A stretch of 61,934 nt of DNA from a virus, in the IMG/VR virus record IMGVR_UViG_3300037133_000055, positions 1 to 61,934 of that record, one strand, 5' to 3'. Of the stretch, positions 45,078 to 53,572 are shown one piece after another. The notes under the pieces were generated by a model, which was not told where the DNA came from, made no database searches, and worked only from the letters and a program-made list of their open reading frames with translations. The position numbers and the translations under genes were made by a program. The stretch's first letter is position 1. Each line of letters starts with the position of its first letter.

Positions 45078-45734
45078 TCACATAAGGTATCCATTATACA
45101 CAATGTATGTTCTGGTGTAGTCAATAAACCATTCATCTTGATCGTAGCACAAAATATTTCCAGATGTGTCACGAAGCAATACAGCATATGAAGATGCATT
45201 GCCTACCGCTCCTCTATCATTTCTAAATGCAAAAGAGATAGTCGATCCATCATGCACTGGAATCGCACGTACACCAGAATTAAATCCACTAATATACTCG
45301 GGCGTACCGCTTTGCAGTGTTTGAAAATTAGCTCCACCTTCTTGATCGCCATTCCCATAATCTTTTGGGGAAGAAAGCTCAGATACTCCGTCCACGCTCG
45401 CAGAGAGATTACTTTCTTCTACGGCATTAGGAGCATTATACAAAATATCTATAGTATATTTTACGTTAGTATTTGCGACTATAGTTTGCGGAGTCGACGG
45501 AGTCATCGCAACTTCCTGCAAAGATTCGCCATCCATACCTTGACCGTTTGGAAGGTATTGAACTGAATATCTAGGATTTATAGAAGGCCAAGGACTACTG
45601 GCTTGAGTTTGTGGAACATTCACAACTAGCGTGTGGTTATCTGTACTAGCCTGGGAGGAACACCCTGCCATTACAATTGATAATATTAACACTGTTGCAC
45701 AACTTGCAATCGATATCCATAATTTTACTTTCAT
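45078..45734 (-). CDS. Antisense lipoprotein, moron-like (218 aa)
   Basis: The only leftward gene inside the morphogenesis region. The N-terminus is a lipoprotein signal: MKVKLW, a hydrophobic core, then VMAGC with Cys at residue 24 and a Ser-rich linker. The mature part is beta-rich and polar with no catalytic motif. It has its own sigma70-like promoter and GGGGG/AGG ribosome binding site. Such isolated, self-transcribed genes are typical morons. A surface role in superinfection exclusion is a guess from this pattern. Confidence 0.75.
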   Translation of the reverse strand: MKVKLWISIASCATVLILSIVMAGCSSQASTDNHTLVVNVPQTQASSPWPSINPRYSVQYLPNGQGMDGESLQEVAMTPSTPQTIVANTNVKYTIDILYNAPNAVEESNLSASVDGVSELSSPKDYGNGDQEGGANFQTLQSGTPEYISGFNSGVRAIPVHDGSTISFAFRNDRGAVGNASSYAVLLRDTSGNILCYDQDEWFIDYTRTYIVYNGYLM

Positions 45735-45759
45735 CCTATCTACCCCCTTTGTTTCCCCA

Positions 45760-45787
45760 AGTTTAACATCGAGAGATTATTTGTCAA
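45760..45787 (-). promoter_or_regulatory. Sigma70-type promoter of the lipoprotein gene
   Basis: Read leftward: TTGACA (45787-45782), 16-bp spacer, TAAACT (45765-45760). The -35 is consensus; the -10 matches four of six. The start codon is 26 bases beyond the -10. Confidence 0.6.
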
Positions 45788-45830
45788 TAGCACCGTCTGT
45801 AGATAACAACATTCTAAAGGAGTGTTTTCT

Positions 45831-46679
45831 CTGTTAGAAGAATCGTACTCTGGAGTTATGGAAGTCCACATGAGTCAAGAAGAGATGGCTCTATTCTATG
45901 AGACTAATACGATCCCCAGTATTGAACCACTCAACAATCAATACGTGTTGCTCTATCTCGATGAAAAATTATATGATGAGTATAAGTTTATTGATGGAAG
46001 TTATGTCGAGTTGGAGATCAGTTTATTAGATTCTCCTAATCTTGGTCGGCTCAGACCGAAGGACGTTCATCAAAGATGTCTTGTAGATGCTCTATTAAAT
46101 GATCAGAGTGGCAATAATAATATCACTCTTATCAAGGGACATGCAGGAACTGGTAAGTCTTTGTTCTCTCTGCACTATTGCTTCCATGCGCTTGATAGAA
46201 ATATTGTAGACAAGATCGTTATTATAACCAACCCCATGCCTACGAAGGGATCGTGGAGGATAGGTTCGCTACCAGGGACCATGGATGAGAAGCTGATGCC
46301 TACTTCAATAGGAAATATGCTGGCATCCAAGCTGGGAGATAAGGGGCACATAGCGGATCTGATTAACAAGAGACAGTTAGAAATACTTCCCTCTTCTGAG
46401 ATCAGAGGATATGAAACTGGCAAGGTATGCCTATATCTAACAGAGGCTCAGAACTATGATATCTACCTGATGAAGTTGATACTTCAGAGAGTCGGAGACA
46501 GAACTAAAGTTATTATCGAGGGTGACTCCGACACTCAGACAGACTCTAGGGACTTTGAAGGAAGAAACAATGGAATGCGCAGAATCAGTGAAGTGTTCAG
46601 GGGCGAGAAGTTCTACAGCGAAGTAGAACTAAAAACTATTTACCGATCACCTATCGCAATGGTTGCCGATCAAATGTAA
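45831..46679 (+). CDS. PhoH-like ATPase, apparent CTG start (282 aa)
   Basis: Has a Walker A GHAGTGKS (residues 103-110), a PMPTKG/LPGTMDEK region and TEAQN in place of the usual DEAQN, then a GDSDTQTD and YRSPIA end: the PhoH order. The family binds ATP and is linked to RNA metabolism; its phage role is unsettled. AAAGGAG overlaps an in-frame GTG (45822), which is too close to be used; CTG 45831 is at ideal spacing. The first ATG is 27 bases further with only two bases from its GGAG. Sits between spike genes. Confidence 0.8.
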   Translation: MLEESYSGVMEVHMSQEEMALFYETNTIPSIEPLNNQYVLLYLDEKLYDEYKFIDGSYVELEISLLDSPNLGRLRPKDVHQRCLVDALLNDQSGNNNITLIKGHAGTGKSLFSLHYCFHALDRNIVDKIVIITNPMPTKGSWRIGSLPGTMDEKLMPTSIGNMLASKLGDKGHIADLINKRQLEILPSSEIRGYETGKVCLYLTEAQNYDIYLMKLILQRVGDRTKVIIEGDSDTQTDSRDFEGRNNGMRRISEVFRGEKFYSEVELKTIYRSPIAMVADQM

Positions 46680-46693
46680 ATGGGGGTTTTGCA

Positions 46694-47323
46694 ATGGCAC
46701 TTGGCATGGTCGATCTTAACGCCGCTATCCAACAGCAGATGCAAGGCACAGCTACTAGGGTGGGCACCGTTCACAAGAACGGTGCCAGCACAACTATTGA
46801 AGATGATGGCAGTATTGAAGGCCGAACTTCTAGCGGGATGGGCTTTCGTATCGATGCTACTACTGGTGTTGTCTCATTGGTTGGATCAGACATCCAACAA
46901 TGGTGTACCACACTAGAGATTCAAGGATCTCAGGGATCCTCAATTGTTTTAAACGACAACCAAATCCAGCTTACTGATGTTCATGGTTCAAGCTTGACGC
47001 TAGATGTAGACCATATCATAGGACTATTTAACGGTGCCAAAGTTGAAGTCATGAATGATGGTTTGACTATTAACGTGACCAACAGCAGTGGAGACGGTAT
47101 TGCAATTAGTGCTGACAGCCTGACAGCTTCTATGAATGGTTCCAAGTTTGAGCTCATGGCTGATGGGTCAACGCTCACAGCCTGCAATGGTGCTGGTATG
47201 GGTCTCTTTGTCACAGGAGAGACGACTACTGTAGTAGGTCCGAGTGGTTGTCAGGAAATACTATCTTACAACTCTGTCGATGGCAGAGTCATAACTATGG
47301 ACTGCGATAAATTTGCATCCTAA
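46694..47323 (+). CDS. Beta-helical spike protein (209 aa)
   Basis: ATG after GGGGG. The middle is a ladder of short strands (SSIVLNDNQIQLTDVHGSSL, KFELMADGST) with the periodicity of gp5/gpV-type spike helices. The last 30 residues contain GPSGCQ and a CDKF ending also found at the C-terminus of the solenoid protein at 51228. It probably forms the membrane-piercing tip with the OB protein at 44700. Confidence 0.65.
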   Translation: MALGMVDLNAAIQQQMQGTATRVGTVHKNGASTTIEDDGSIEGRTSSGMGFRIDATTGVVSLVGSDIQQWCTTLEIQGSQGSSIVLNDNQIQLTDVHGSSLTLDVDHIIGLFNGAKVEVMNDGLTINVTNSSGDGIAISADSLTASMNGSKFELMADGSTLTACNGAGMGLFVTGETTTVVGPSGCQEILSYNSVDGRVITMDCDKFAS

Positions 47324-47337
47324 GGGAGTGTCTATCA

Positions 47338-48171
47338 ATGGCTTTCCAAGGTATTCTTAATGTGGCTATCGACAATCTTCTTAACTATATGTTTGGAGAG
47401 ACAACGTTTGTTCTTCCAACAACGTTTTATATTGCTCTGTCCACGTCTACACCTACGGCAACTGGCGGTAATATTATAGAGCCTGCAGGTAATGGATACT
47501 CCAGAGTAGCATTTGTCAACAACACCACTAATTTTCCTGCTACTTCTACTGAAGTCTCTAAGAATAATACCCTTATCAGCTTCCCGCAGGCAAGTGGCGC
47601 ATGGGGTACTGTAACCAATGTCTGTATCTTCGATGCCCCAACCGGTGGCACGTGTTGGGCAGTTGCTCCACTCACTGCACCAGAGGCCATCACCACAAAC
47701 ATGACCTTGCAGTTACCGATCGGTAACCTGCAGATATCTATGACTCAGGGCACTGGTCCTCAGGGATTTACTAACTACGCAATCAATGCTCTACTTAGCT
47801 ATCTATTTGGACTGACAGCAATCTCACTGCCTGCAAACTGGTACATTGCTCTGTCTACTACAGTTCCAACTGCATCTGGTGGTAACTTTACTGAACCAGT
47901 AGGCAATAGCTATGCTCGTGCCACGGTATTAAATAGCTCAGCATCGTTCCTTCCTGCTACGGCAGATACCGAAGAGAATACTGGAATGGTTTCCTTCAAT
48001 TCAGCTACCGGAACATGGGGTAATGTAGTTTACATTGGCATCTGTGATGAATTAACCGGTGGTAACATCTGGGTGATCGTTCCACTAGCATCTCCAGTTT
48101 CGATCACTCTTGATATGACATTTGAATTGCCGGCTACTAATATGCAGGTCTCTATCACTCAGGGTTCCTGA
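47338..48171 (+). CDS. Tail fibre-like protein with duplicated domain (277 aa)
   Basis: ATG after GGGAG. Two copies of a roughly 130-residue domain: the first with FYIALSTSTPTATGGNI and GAWGTVTNVCIFD, the second with WYIALSTTVPTASGGNF and GTWGNVVYIGICDE. The domain is common in phage fibre and adhesin proteins. It is also present, interrupted, in the gene at 54386. Function: structural, possibly host contact. Confidence 0.65.
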   Translation: MAFQGILNVAIDNLLNYMFGETTFVLPTTFYIALSTSTPTATGGNIIEPAGNGYSRVAFVNNTTNFPATSTEVSKNNTLISFPQASGAWGTVTNVCIFDAPTGGTCWAVAPLTAPEAITTNMTLQLPIGNLQISMTQGTGPQGFTNYAINALLSYLFGLTAISLPANWYIALSTTVPTASGGNFTEPVGNSYARATVLNSSASFLPATADTEENTGMVSFNSATGTWGNVVYIGICDELTGGNIWVIVPLASPVSITLDMTFELPATNMQVSITQGS

Positions 48172-48190
48172 CAAGTAGGAGGAAACAATC

Positions 48191-50233
48191 TTGACTCAAA
48201 CAGTTTTTGCTTCGTACATAAATGGTGATGGATACATGCCGGCCGATATGATGCAACGGGATGCAGACTGGGTAGTACCAGGGGTACTGGCTAGCGCAGA
48301 CCTTCTAGTTACTGCACTTGGCGGCATGGCTGTTCAGGTGTCAGGATCTGCACAGGGTTCTGTTGGCGGCAATGCATGGCTACCAGGTGGCGTGAGATTT
48401 TATAATAGCGCACCTGCGACGCTGGCGATTGCAGCTAATAGCTCTGGCAACCCACGAATCGATCTTGTGGTGGCCGGTATAGATACCAGTGTTGGTAGCC
48501 CATATAATCCGACAGTGATAGTTATCACAGGAACACCAGCAGTTTCTCCGACTGTTCCTGCACCCATCAATACACTTACTCCATATATCCCTCTGGCACA
48601 GGTTGCTGTTGCAAATGGAACATCATCCATTGTGGCTGGCAATATCACGGACGTGAGGACCAGGGCAGGAATGTATACGCCTAACGGGATGGTACTCAGT
48701 GCCGTTGATCCTGGAACAGGTGGTGCTAACGTCTATATTGCCAATCCCTATCCTGCATTCACTGCCCTGACTGACATGATACCGATAGCTGTGAAGATAG
48801 CTACCACATCTACAGGCGCCTCAACCTTAAATGTAAGTGGCCTCGGTGCAAAGGCCATCCTTGATAGCTTCGGAAATGCAATCACTGCCGGTGGCCTGGT
48901 TGCTGGAATCATCTATACATTCAGATATAATGCCACTACATCAAGTTTTATTGTACAGGGTAAAGGAGGCGGTGGCACTGCGGTAGCCAGTCAAGTGCTG
49001 ACTGGAAGTACATTCTCTAATAACTCAGGTGCAAACATACCTGGCACTATGCCCAACAATGGAGCTACTAGCTTCCCGCCACAGGCGTATGCGCAACTTA
49101 TCCCAATCGGATACTACAATGGACTGGGCCAAGTGCCTAGCGTTACTGGATCAGCAACTACTGCAAATGTACTTACTGGATATTCTTTTTGTAGCGGTAC
49201 CGGGGTGGGTCAGTCAGGTACTATGGTTAACCAGGCAGCAAAAAGTTACACGCCTTCAACGTCAGTACAAACAATCACTGCTGGTTATTACAACGGTAGT
49301 GGTACGATTGCAGCAGCTACACTTGCAACAGGTACGGCAGCCGCTGCTCAGGTTTTAACTGGCTATACATTCTCCAATGCTTCTAGTTCTGGCATATCTG
49401 GCACCATGCCAAACAACGAGCAGGTAACAGCTACATCCATTGGATTAAACGCACCAGGAACACTTTATTCAAAACCGCCAATGGGATACTACAGTGGAGA
49501 CAGCAACTGCTGGTTAGAGACATATGATGCAAACTTTACGGCAGCCAATATTTCTTCCACCTCAGAGGTCTTTGGTATATCTGGTTCTTACTACTCGCCA
49601 CATGGAACACAGACATTCACTGGTAATGGAACTTTCACAGTCCCTGCTGGAGTCAATCAGGTTATTGCTTATGTTGTTGGTGGTGGTGGTGGAGGTGGCT
49701 GGGGTACTACATACGGTGCTTTCGGCGGTAATGCAGGTACTGAGGCTCTTGTAATTATTCCAGTGTCTCCTGGACACGTTCATACTGTAACAACCGGTAC
49801 TGGTGGAGCTAGCGCTACCACAAAAGCGCATAACGGAACTGCAGGTACAGCATCATCAATAACTGGAAATGGTGTAACAGTATCTTGTCCCGGTGGAGCT
49901 GGTGGTTCCGATGCTGTACTAAGTGGTTATCCTCCTGCGGCTAGTGGTGCTACTGTTAGTGGGGCGACTGTAATACTTACTTCTACGTCGTACTCTAATG
50001 GTTGCGGCTATAACTCTAATGGTTGCGGCCAATTAGCTACAATTCTTTCAACAGTTGTAGGTGGTGTAAGTGGCGGTAGCTGTTTAGCAGGCGTTGGTGG
50101 TGGTGGTGTGACTTCTAGTGGTGCAGTAGGTCTTGGTGGCGGCTATGGTTGGGGTAACGGTGGCGGTGCTAATGCAGCTGAAGGCCCTTTTTCCGGTAGT
50201 GTTGGTAATGGAGAAGTAATATTTATTTGGTAG
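48191..50233 (+). CDS. Tail fibre with internal repeats and Gly-rich tip (680 aa)
   Basis: TTG start after AGGAGG. The N-terminus (residues 1-170) is a baseplate-attachment-like domain. Residues about 270-420 carry three to four repeats of the type VLTGYTFSNASSSGISGTMP. From residue 480 on it is extremely Gly/Ser-rich (VVGGGGGGGWGT), as in tips of phage adhesins built from polyglycine helices. It is a likely receptor-contact protein. The stop lies one base before the IS605-like relic. Confidence 0.7.
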   Translation: MTQTVFASYINGDGYMPADMMQRDADWVVPGVLASADLLVTALGGMAVQVSGSAQGSVGGNAWLPGGVRFYNSAPATLAIAANSSGNPRIDLVVAGIDTSVGSPYNPTVIVITGTPAVSPTVPAPINTLTPYIPLAQVAVANGTSSIVAGNITDVRTRAGMYTPNGMVLSAVDPGTGGANVYIANPYPAFTALTDMIPIAVKIATTSTGASTLNVSGLGAKAILDSFGNAITAGGLVAGIIYTFRYNATTSSFIVQGKGGGGTAVASQVLTGSTFSNNSGANIPGTMPNNGATSFPPQAYAQLIPIGYYNGLGQVPSVTGSATTANVLTGYSFCSGTGVGQSGTMVNQAAKSYTPSTSVQTITAGYYNGSGTIAAATLATGTAAAAQVLTGYTFSNASSSGISGTMPNNEQVTATSIGLNAPGTLYSKPPMGYYSGDSNCWLETYDANFTAANISSTSEVFGISGSYYSPHGTQTFTGNGTFTVPAGVNQVIAYVVGGGGGGGWGTTYGAFGGNAGTEALVIIPVSPGHVHTVTTGTGGASATTKAHNGTAGTASSITGNGVTVSCPGGAGGSDAVLSGYPPAASGATVSGATVILTSTSYSNGCGYNSNGCGQLATILSTVVGGVSGGSCLAGVGGGGVTSSGAVGLGGGYGWGNGGGANAAEGPFSGSVGNGEVIFIW

Positions 50234-50297
50234 CGCCGTAAAACCCCGACCTTTAGGCCTGGGAATCCCCTGGCTTCAGTCATGGGGAGAAGTCAAT
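50234..50297 (+). mobile_element. Relic IS200/IS605 right end / omega-RNA-like scaffold
   Basis: The 64 bases after the fibre stop contain two consecutive hairpins and the ending GGGGAGAAGTCAA. The second hairpin is CCCC-TGGC-TTCA-GTCA-T-GGGG (50267-50287), with one G-U pair. The first (50245-50263) is imperfect. This layout and wording is that of the right ends of IS200/IS605-family elements, which are also the source of TnpB omega-RNAs. No transposase, TnpB or left end is in the window. It overlaps an in-frame upstream ATG of the next gene. Confidence 0.6.
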
Positions 50298-50323
50298 TGG
50301 TAGTCACTAAAGGAGCGATGTTA

Positions 50324-51166
50324 ATGCTTTCTTATTGGTTTCAATACGACACCATTACAGGAATACTATACGGTGACTTTTTACAAGAGGAAGCCCCTTC
50401 TTCAAGCATGGGTCTGATAGGGCCATACCCCCAAGACACAGCACCTGCAGATGTGATATGGGCAACAGTTTTCCCAGGTAGATATCTTGTACAGAGCGGT
50501 ATTCTTGTAGAGCAACCCTACTTTAACCTGGTAGTAACTGCAGGGACAAACATATCCACTGTTACTGCCACGCTGTGTAACTCACCAGCGACTCCTCCGA
50601 CAAGTGTAACATTTACAGTAGCCGGTTCGAGTCTCGTAGAGCAGATCGTCAACGGAGTGGCTAAGCTTACAATAGGTATTCATCCAGCAATAGCACAGCA
50701 GCTAATAGATATAAACATCTCGGCTATTGGCTGTATGAATAACCTGGCTCAAGTTGGAGGTTTTGCTCAGGAGATTGGATTGCAGCTAGTAACATTGAGT
50801 GGCGTACCTACTGTGTGCCCAACAGGTCCAGGTAGTGAGGCTTTCTTAGATAGCTTTTATTATAGCGACATGGAGCAACAGATAGGCCTTGAGGCTGTAG
50901 CTATGGAAACCACACTTAACATGAACCTCTTGCTTGGCAAGATTATCCCAGCTCTGATGCAGCCCACCTATACTCCGATTACTCTTACTCCTACTGAGAC
51001 AGCTGCCTTTGCAGCCATACAGTCTCAGGTGCTACCGTATCTACCATATACCTTAGCAACTATACCTCAGTCGCTTATCACTGTAATGCAGGGTGTCAAT
51101 GTGCAGGGATCAGAATCAATTATGCAGTTTGAGAAAGACTTAGCAACTATACCGAATCTAGAATAA
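50324..51166 (+). CDS. Hypothetical tail-associated protein (280 aa)
   Basis: The frame reaches back to an ATG at 50282, but that lies inside the IS605-like relic. AAAGGAG before ATG 50318 and ATG 50324 sets the start; 50324 has the better spacing. The N-terminal half is beta, the second half helical and hydrophobic (LLLGKIIPALMQP). No family recognised. Neighbours are fibre genes. Confidence 0.6.
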   Translation: MLSYWFQYDTITGILYGDFLQEEAPSSSMGLIGPYPQDTAPADVIWATVFPGRYLVQSGILVEQPYFNLVVTAGTNISTVTATLCNSPATPPTSVTFTVAGSSLVEQIVNGVAKLTIGIHPAIAQQLIDINISAIGCMNNLAQVGGFAQEIGLQLVTLSGVPTVCPTGPGSEAFLDSFYYSDMEQQIGLEAVAMETTLNMNLLLGKIIPALMQPTYTPITLTPTETAAFAAIQSQVLPYLPYTLATIPQSLITVMQGVNVQGSESIMQFEKDLATIPNLE

Positions 51167-51227
51167 TAGATATGCTTGGATGCCAGCATATTAATCACCA
51201 CGGCGCATTGATAGGTGGTGCAACAAC

Positions 51228-52319
51228 ATAGCTAACGGTTTCTTTTTTCCATTGACTTTCGAACTTACATTTAATCCTGCATCAGGCGCCGGTGTTGCTA
51301 TTTCAGGCGGTGCTGCAACGGCTTATGTCATAGTATCTGAGATGATCTCAGGGGTAACTACTTCATTTGGGACAGTTACTGCCAATATACTGATTCCTGT
51401 AGTAGCTGTCGGAACATCTATATCTAATGGTAGTGTCGTTGAAGAGATTATAGTTACAGATATGGCTACTGCACAATCTGTATCATATGGCATAGCAATA
51501 GCAAATGTAGTTGTGGTATCTAGCATATCTAGTGCGACTGTAACGAATGGCGTAGCTATAGCAAATGTGCTTGTTGAAGATAACATAGCCGCAACTTCTA
51601 TATCAGATGCTCGAGCTACTGCCAATATCATAGTAGCATCACTTACTCTTGCAGAGTCCATAACAGGTGGCACTGCAACGGCCAATATAGATCTGGCATC
51701 CTCTGCTCTCGGATCTTCGGTGTCTGGTGGCAGTGCAATGGCATATATAAATATTATCGCCAATACTACAGGATCTTCTGTGACATTGGGTACTGCCTCT
51801 GCCAGTATTATTGTTGTGGCAGAATCAATAGCAATGTCGATCTCGTACAGTTCTGTTACAGATCGCATTGTTGAGCAAGACCAGGCCAGAGCTGTATCTA
51901 TTTCGGAGGGTACTTCCACACCTAACGTAATTGTTATTGTTCGTACCATGTCGCTTGCACGTGCCATGGCAAGGATTGTAATAGAGCCACCAATTACATC
52001 CATGTCGATCTCTGGCGGTAATGCTACTGCTAAGATATTGTCAACAAGATTAGTATCTGCCATCTCAATAACCAGGGCGTCAGCTACAGCTAACACTGCT
52101 TCTCCGTCTACGAAGACTGGCGTTGGTGCAGCGTCTTCAATTACCAGGGCAAAATCTACAGCAAAGATTATTGCCCCAAATAATGTTACTACGTCATTGT
52201 CGACTGGGGCACTTACTATTATAGGACCCAGTGGATGTCAGCTCGTATTCACGAATGATCCGATCAATGGTCGAGTTATTGTAGCCAACTGCGATAAGTT
52301 TGTGGCCCCTGGCCAGTAA
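51228..52319 (+). CDS. Beta-solenoid repeat protein, apparent ATA start (363 aa)
   Basis: AGGTGG lies nine bases before ATA 51228, in frame; the first TTG (51252) has no ribosome binding site. The body is about 15 imperfect repeats of some 20 residues (typical unit SITGGTATANIDLASSALGS), all Ser/Thr/Ala/Ile/Val: a beta-solenoid or fibre shaft. The last 35 residues (IIGPSGCQLVF and CDKFVAPGQ) match the end of the spike at 46694. Low complexity explains the long open frame on the other strand. Confidence 0.6.
   Translation: MANGFFFPLTFELTFNPASGAGVAISGGAATAYVIVSEMISGVTTSFGTVTANILIPVVAVGTSISNGSVVEEIIVTDMATAQSVSYGIAIANVVVVSSISSATVTNGVAIANVLVEDNIAATSISDARATANIIVASLTLAESITGGTATANIDLASSALGSSVSGGSAMAYINIIANTTGSSVTLGTASASIIVVAESIAMSISYSSVTDRIVEQDQARAVSISEGTSTPNVIVIVRTMSLARAMARIVIEPPITSMSISGGNATAKILSTRLVSAISITRASATANTASPSTKTGVGAASSITRAKSTAKIIAPNNVTTSLSTGALTIIGPSGCQLVFTNDPINGRVIVANCDKFVAPGQ
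51288..52190 (+). repeat. About 15 coding repeats of about 60 bp
   Basis: The DNA encodes a chain of imperfect 20-residue units with the pattern S-I-S-x-G-x-A-x-A-N-I-x-V followed by seven variable residues. DNA identity between units is low, so it is an old protein-level repeat. Confidence 0.6.
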
Positions 52320-52331
52320 AGGAGAGTAACA

Positions 52332-52700
52332 ATGGCCGATTTATTATTGACCAGTCTAGGTGATATTACCATAACTGATGGAGATTTTGCCATATGTTCA
52401 ACAGATGCTATCGAGGACAGTCAGGTGATTATGGCCAGGATTGAAACCAATTCACCTGACTGGTACTGTCACCCAGAGTTAGGCGCTAATTTTGAAGACT
52501 TACGTGGTCAACCATCTTCTCAATCGGTAGGTAACAAAGGTGTTGATAGTATTATAAACACATTGACTGTGGATGGATATTTTTCTACCAATGATCTAAC
52601 AGTCACTGCAATACCAGAAGCTGGTGCGATTAACTTCTTCGTGGTGGCAGATGACAACACGAACGGACCAGTAGTCTTAAACTATAAACTTTCTTCGTAA
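52332..52700 (+). CDS. Baseplate wedge protein, gp25/gpW-like (122 aa)
   Basis: ATG after AAAGGAGAG. Short beta protein beginning with LTSLGDITITDGDFAIC, then PELGANFEDLRGQ and a helix GVDSIINTLTVDGYF, the order found in gp25-type baseplate wedge proteins. It lies directly before the gpJ-like gene, the standard partner. Shares the operon with gap of ten bases. Confidence 0.6.
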   Translation: MADLLLTSLGDITITDGDFAICSTDAIEDSQVIMARIETNSPDWYCHPELGANFEDLRGQPSSQSVGNKGVDSIINTLTVDGYFSTNDLTVTAIPEAGAINFFVVADDNTNGPVVLNYKLSS

Positions 52701-52710
52701 GGAGAATATA

Positions 52711-53508
52711 ATGATTACTTCTTATATGGGCTATAACGATCTGATGACGGATGCTCTGACAAGTTTACAGAACACCGGACTTCCTATCTATGCAGGCAGC
52801 ATTGCCAGTTCTCTTATTGAAGTGCAAAATCAATTCCTGGCCACCTACTATAATACCCTCGATTTCAATCTAACGATGGCGTATGTATCAACCGCTTCTG
52901 GTTCGTTTCTGGATCTGATCGGAACTCTTGTAAATTGCAAGAGGCAATCTCTTGAGTCAGATACCGACTTCCAGTATCGTATCGTTCACCAGACAGATAC
53001 GCTGGCTGCGGCCAATCTTACCTCATTAAGAATTCAGATACTCAGTGTGTCTGGAGTTCGCGATGTTATCATGCAGCGGTTCACTGCCGGTTCAGGTAGC
53101 TTTAGTATAGTGGTAATACCAGTTGTTGCAGGCGCAGTAAGCACAGACTTACTTGCCTCAGTGCAAGCTGTCATAGACGCACAGGAGGGATATGGTATCA
53201 ATGGACAGGCTCTATATGCAACCATGGTACCAGTTGATATCTCTATTCAACTAACTCTGAATGGTAACTCCAATGCAACGTCAGTAGCAGGTCTCGTGCA
53301 GCAGGCTGTATGGAACTACATAGCGAACTTGGATGCAGGTGATACTCTTGTCTATAACACTATCATTCAGACAATCATGAATGCGAGTACCAGCATCAGC
53401 AACTGTAGTATAAATTCTTTTGATGTAGGAGAATTGCCTGTACCCCTACAGGACCAACAGTCTGCGTGGTATGAAGTATTTTATCCAGAAAGTATTTCTG
53501 TATCGTAG
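52711..53508 (+). CDS. Baseplate assembly protein, gpJ-like (265 aa)
   Basis: ATG after AAGGAG. Typical gpJ/gp6-type features: TASGSFLDLIGTLVNCKRQ near residue 70, a LRIQILSVSGVRDVIMQ strand-helix, SIVVIPVVAG and an AVQAVIDAQ-like helix, then a beta C-terminus. It forms the wedge ring that triggers sheath contraction. A promoter-like element starts at its stop codon. Confidence 0.75.
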   Translation: MITSYMGYNDLMTDALTSLQNTGLPIYAGSIASSLIEVQNQFLATYYNTLDFNLTMAYVSTASGSFLDLIGTLVNCKRQSLESDTDFQYRIVHQTDTLAAANLTSLRIQILSVSGVRDVIMQRFTAGSGSFSIVVIPVVAGAVSTDLLASVQAVIDAQEGYGINGQALYATMVPVDISIQLTLNGNSNATSVAGLVQQAVWNYIANLDAGDTLVYNTIIQTIMNASTSISNCSINSFDVGELPVPLQDQQSAWYEVFYPESISVS

Positions 53509-53548
53509 TGTAAAAAGTGTACTTTTTGACTGTCCTTTAATAGTAGAG
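53507..53548 (+). promoter_or_regulatory. 42-nt promoter-like element, copy 2
   Basis: Starts AGTGTAAAAAGTGTAC and ends CTGTCCTTTAATAGTAGAG; it aligns without gaps to 4815-4856. AAAAAGT/ACTTTTT around GT is a near-palindrome in this copy only. It begins at the stop codon of the gpJ-like gene and ends 24 bases before the lysin start, so it should give the lysin and adhesin genes a separate transcript. Confidence 0.6.
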
Positions 53549-53572
53549 AGATAAATATCGAAGGAGATTTCT

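Noticed and set aside
51323-52096. 257-codon open frame on the minus strand
   Set aside because: It is antisense to the repetitive solenoid gene; Ser/Thr/Ala/Val repeats keep the opposite frame open. No ribosome binding site and no leftward neighbours.
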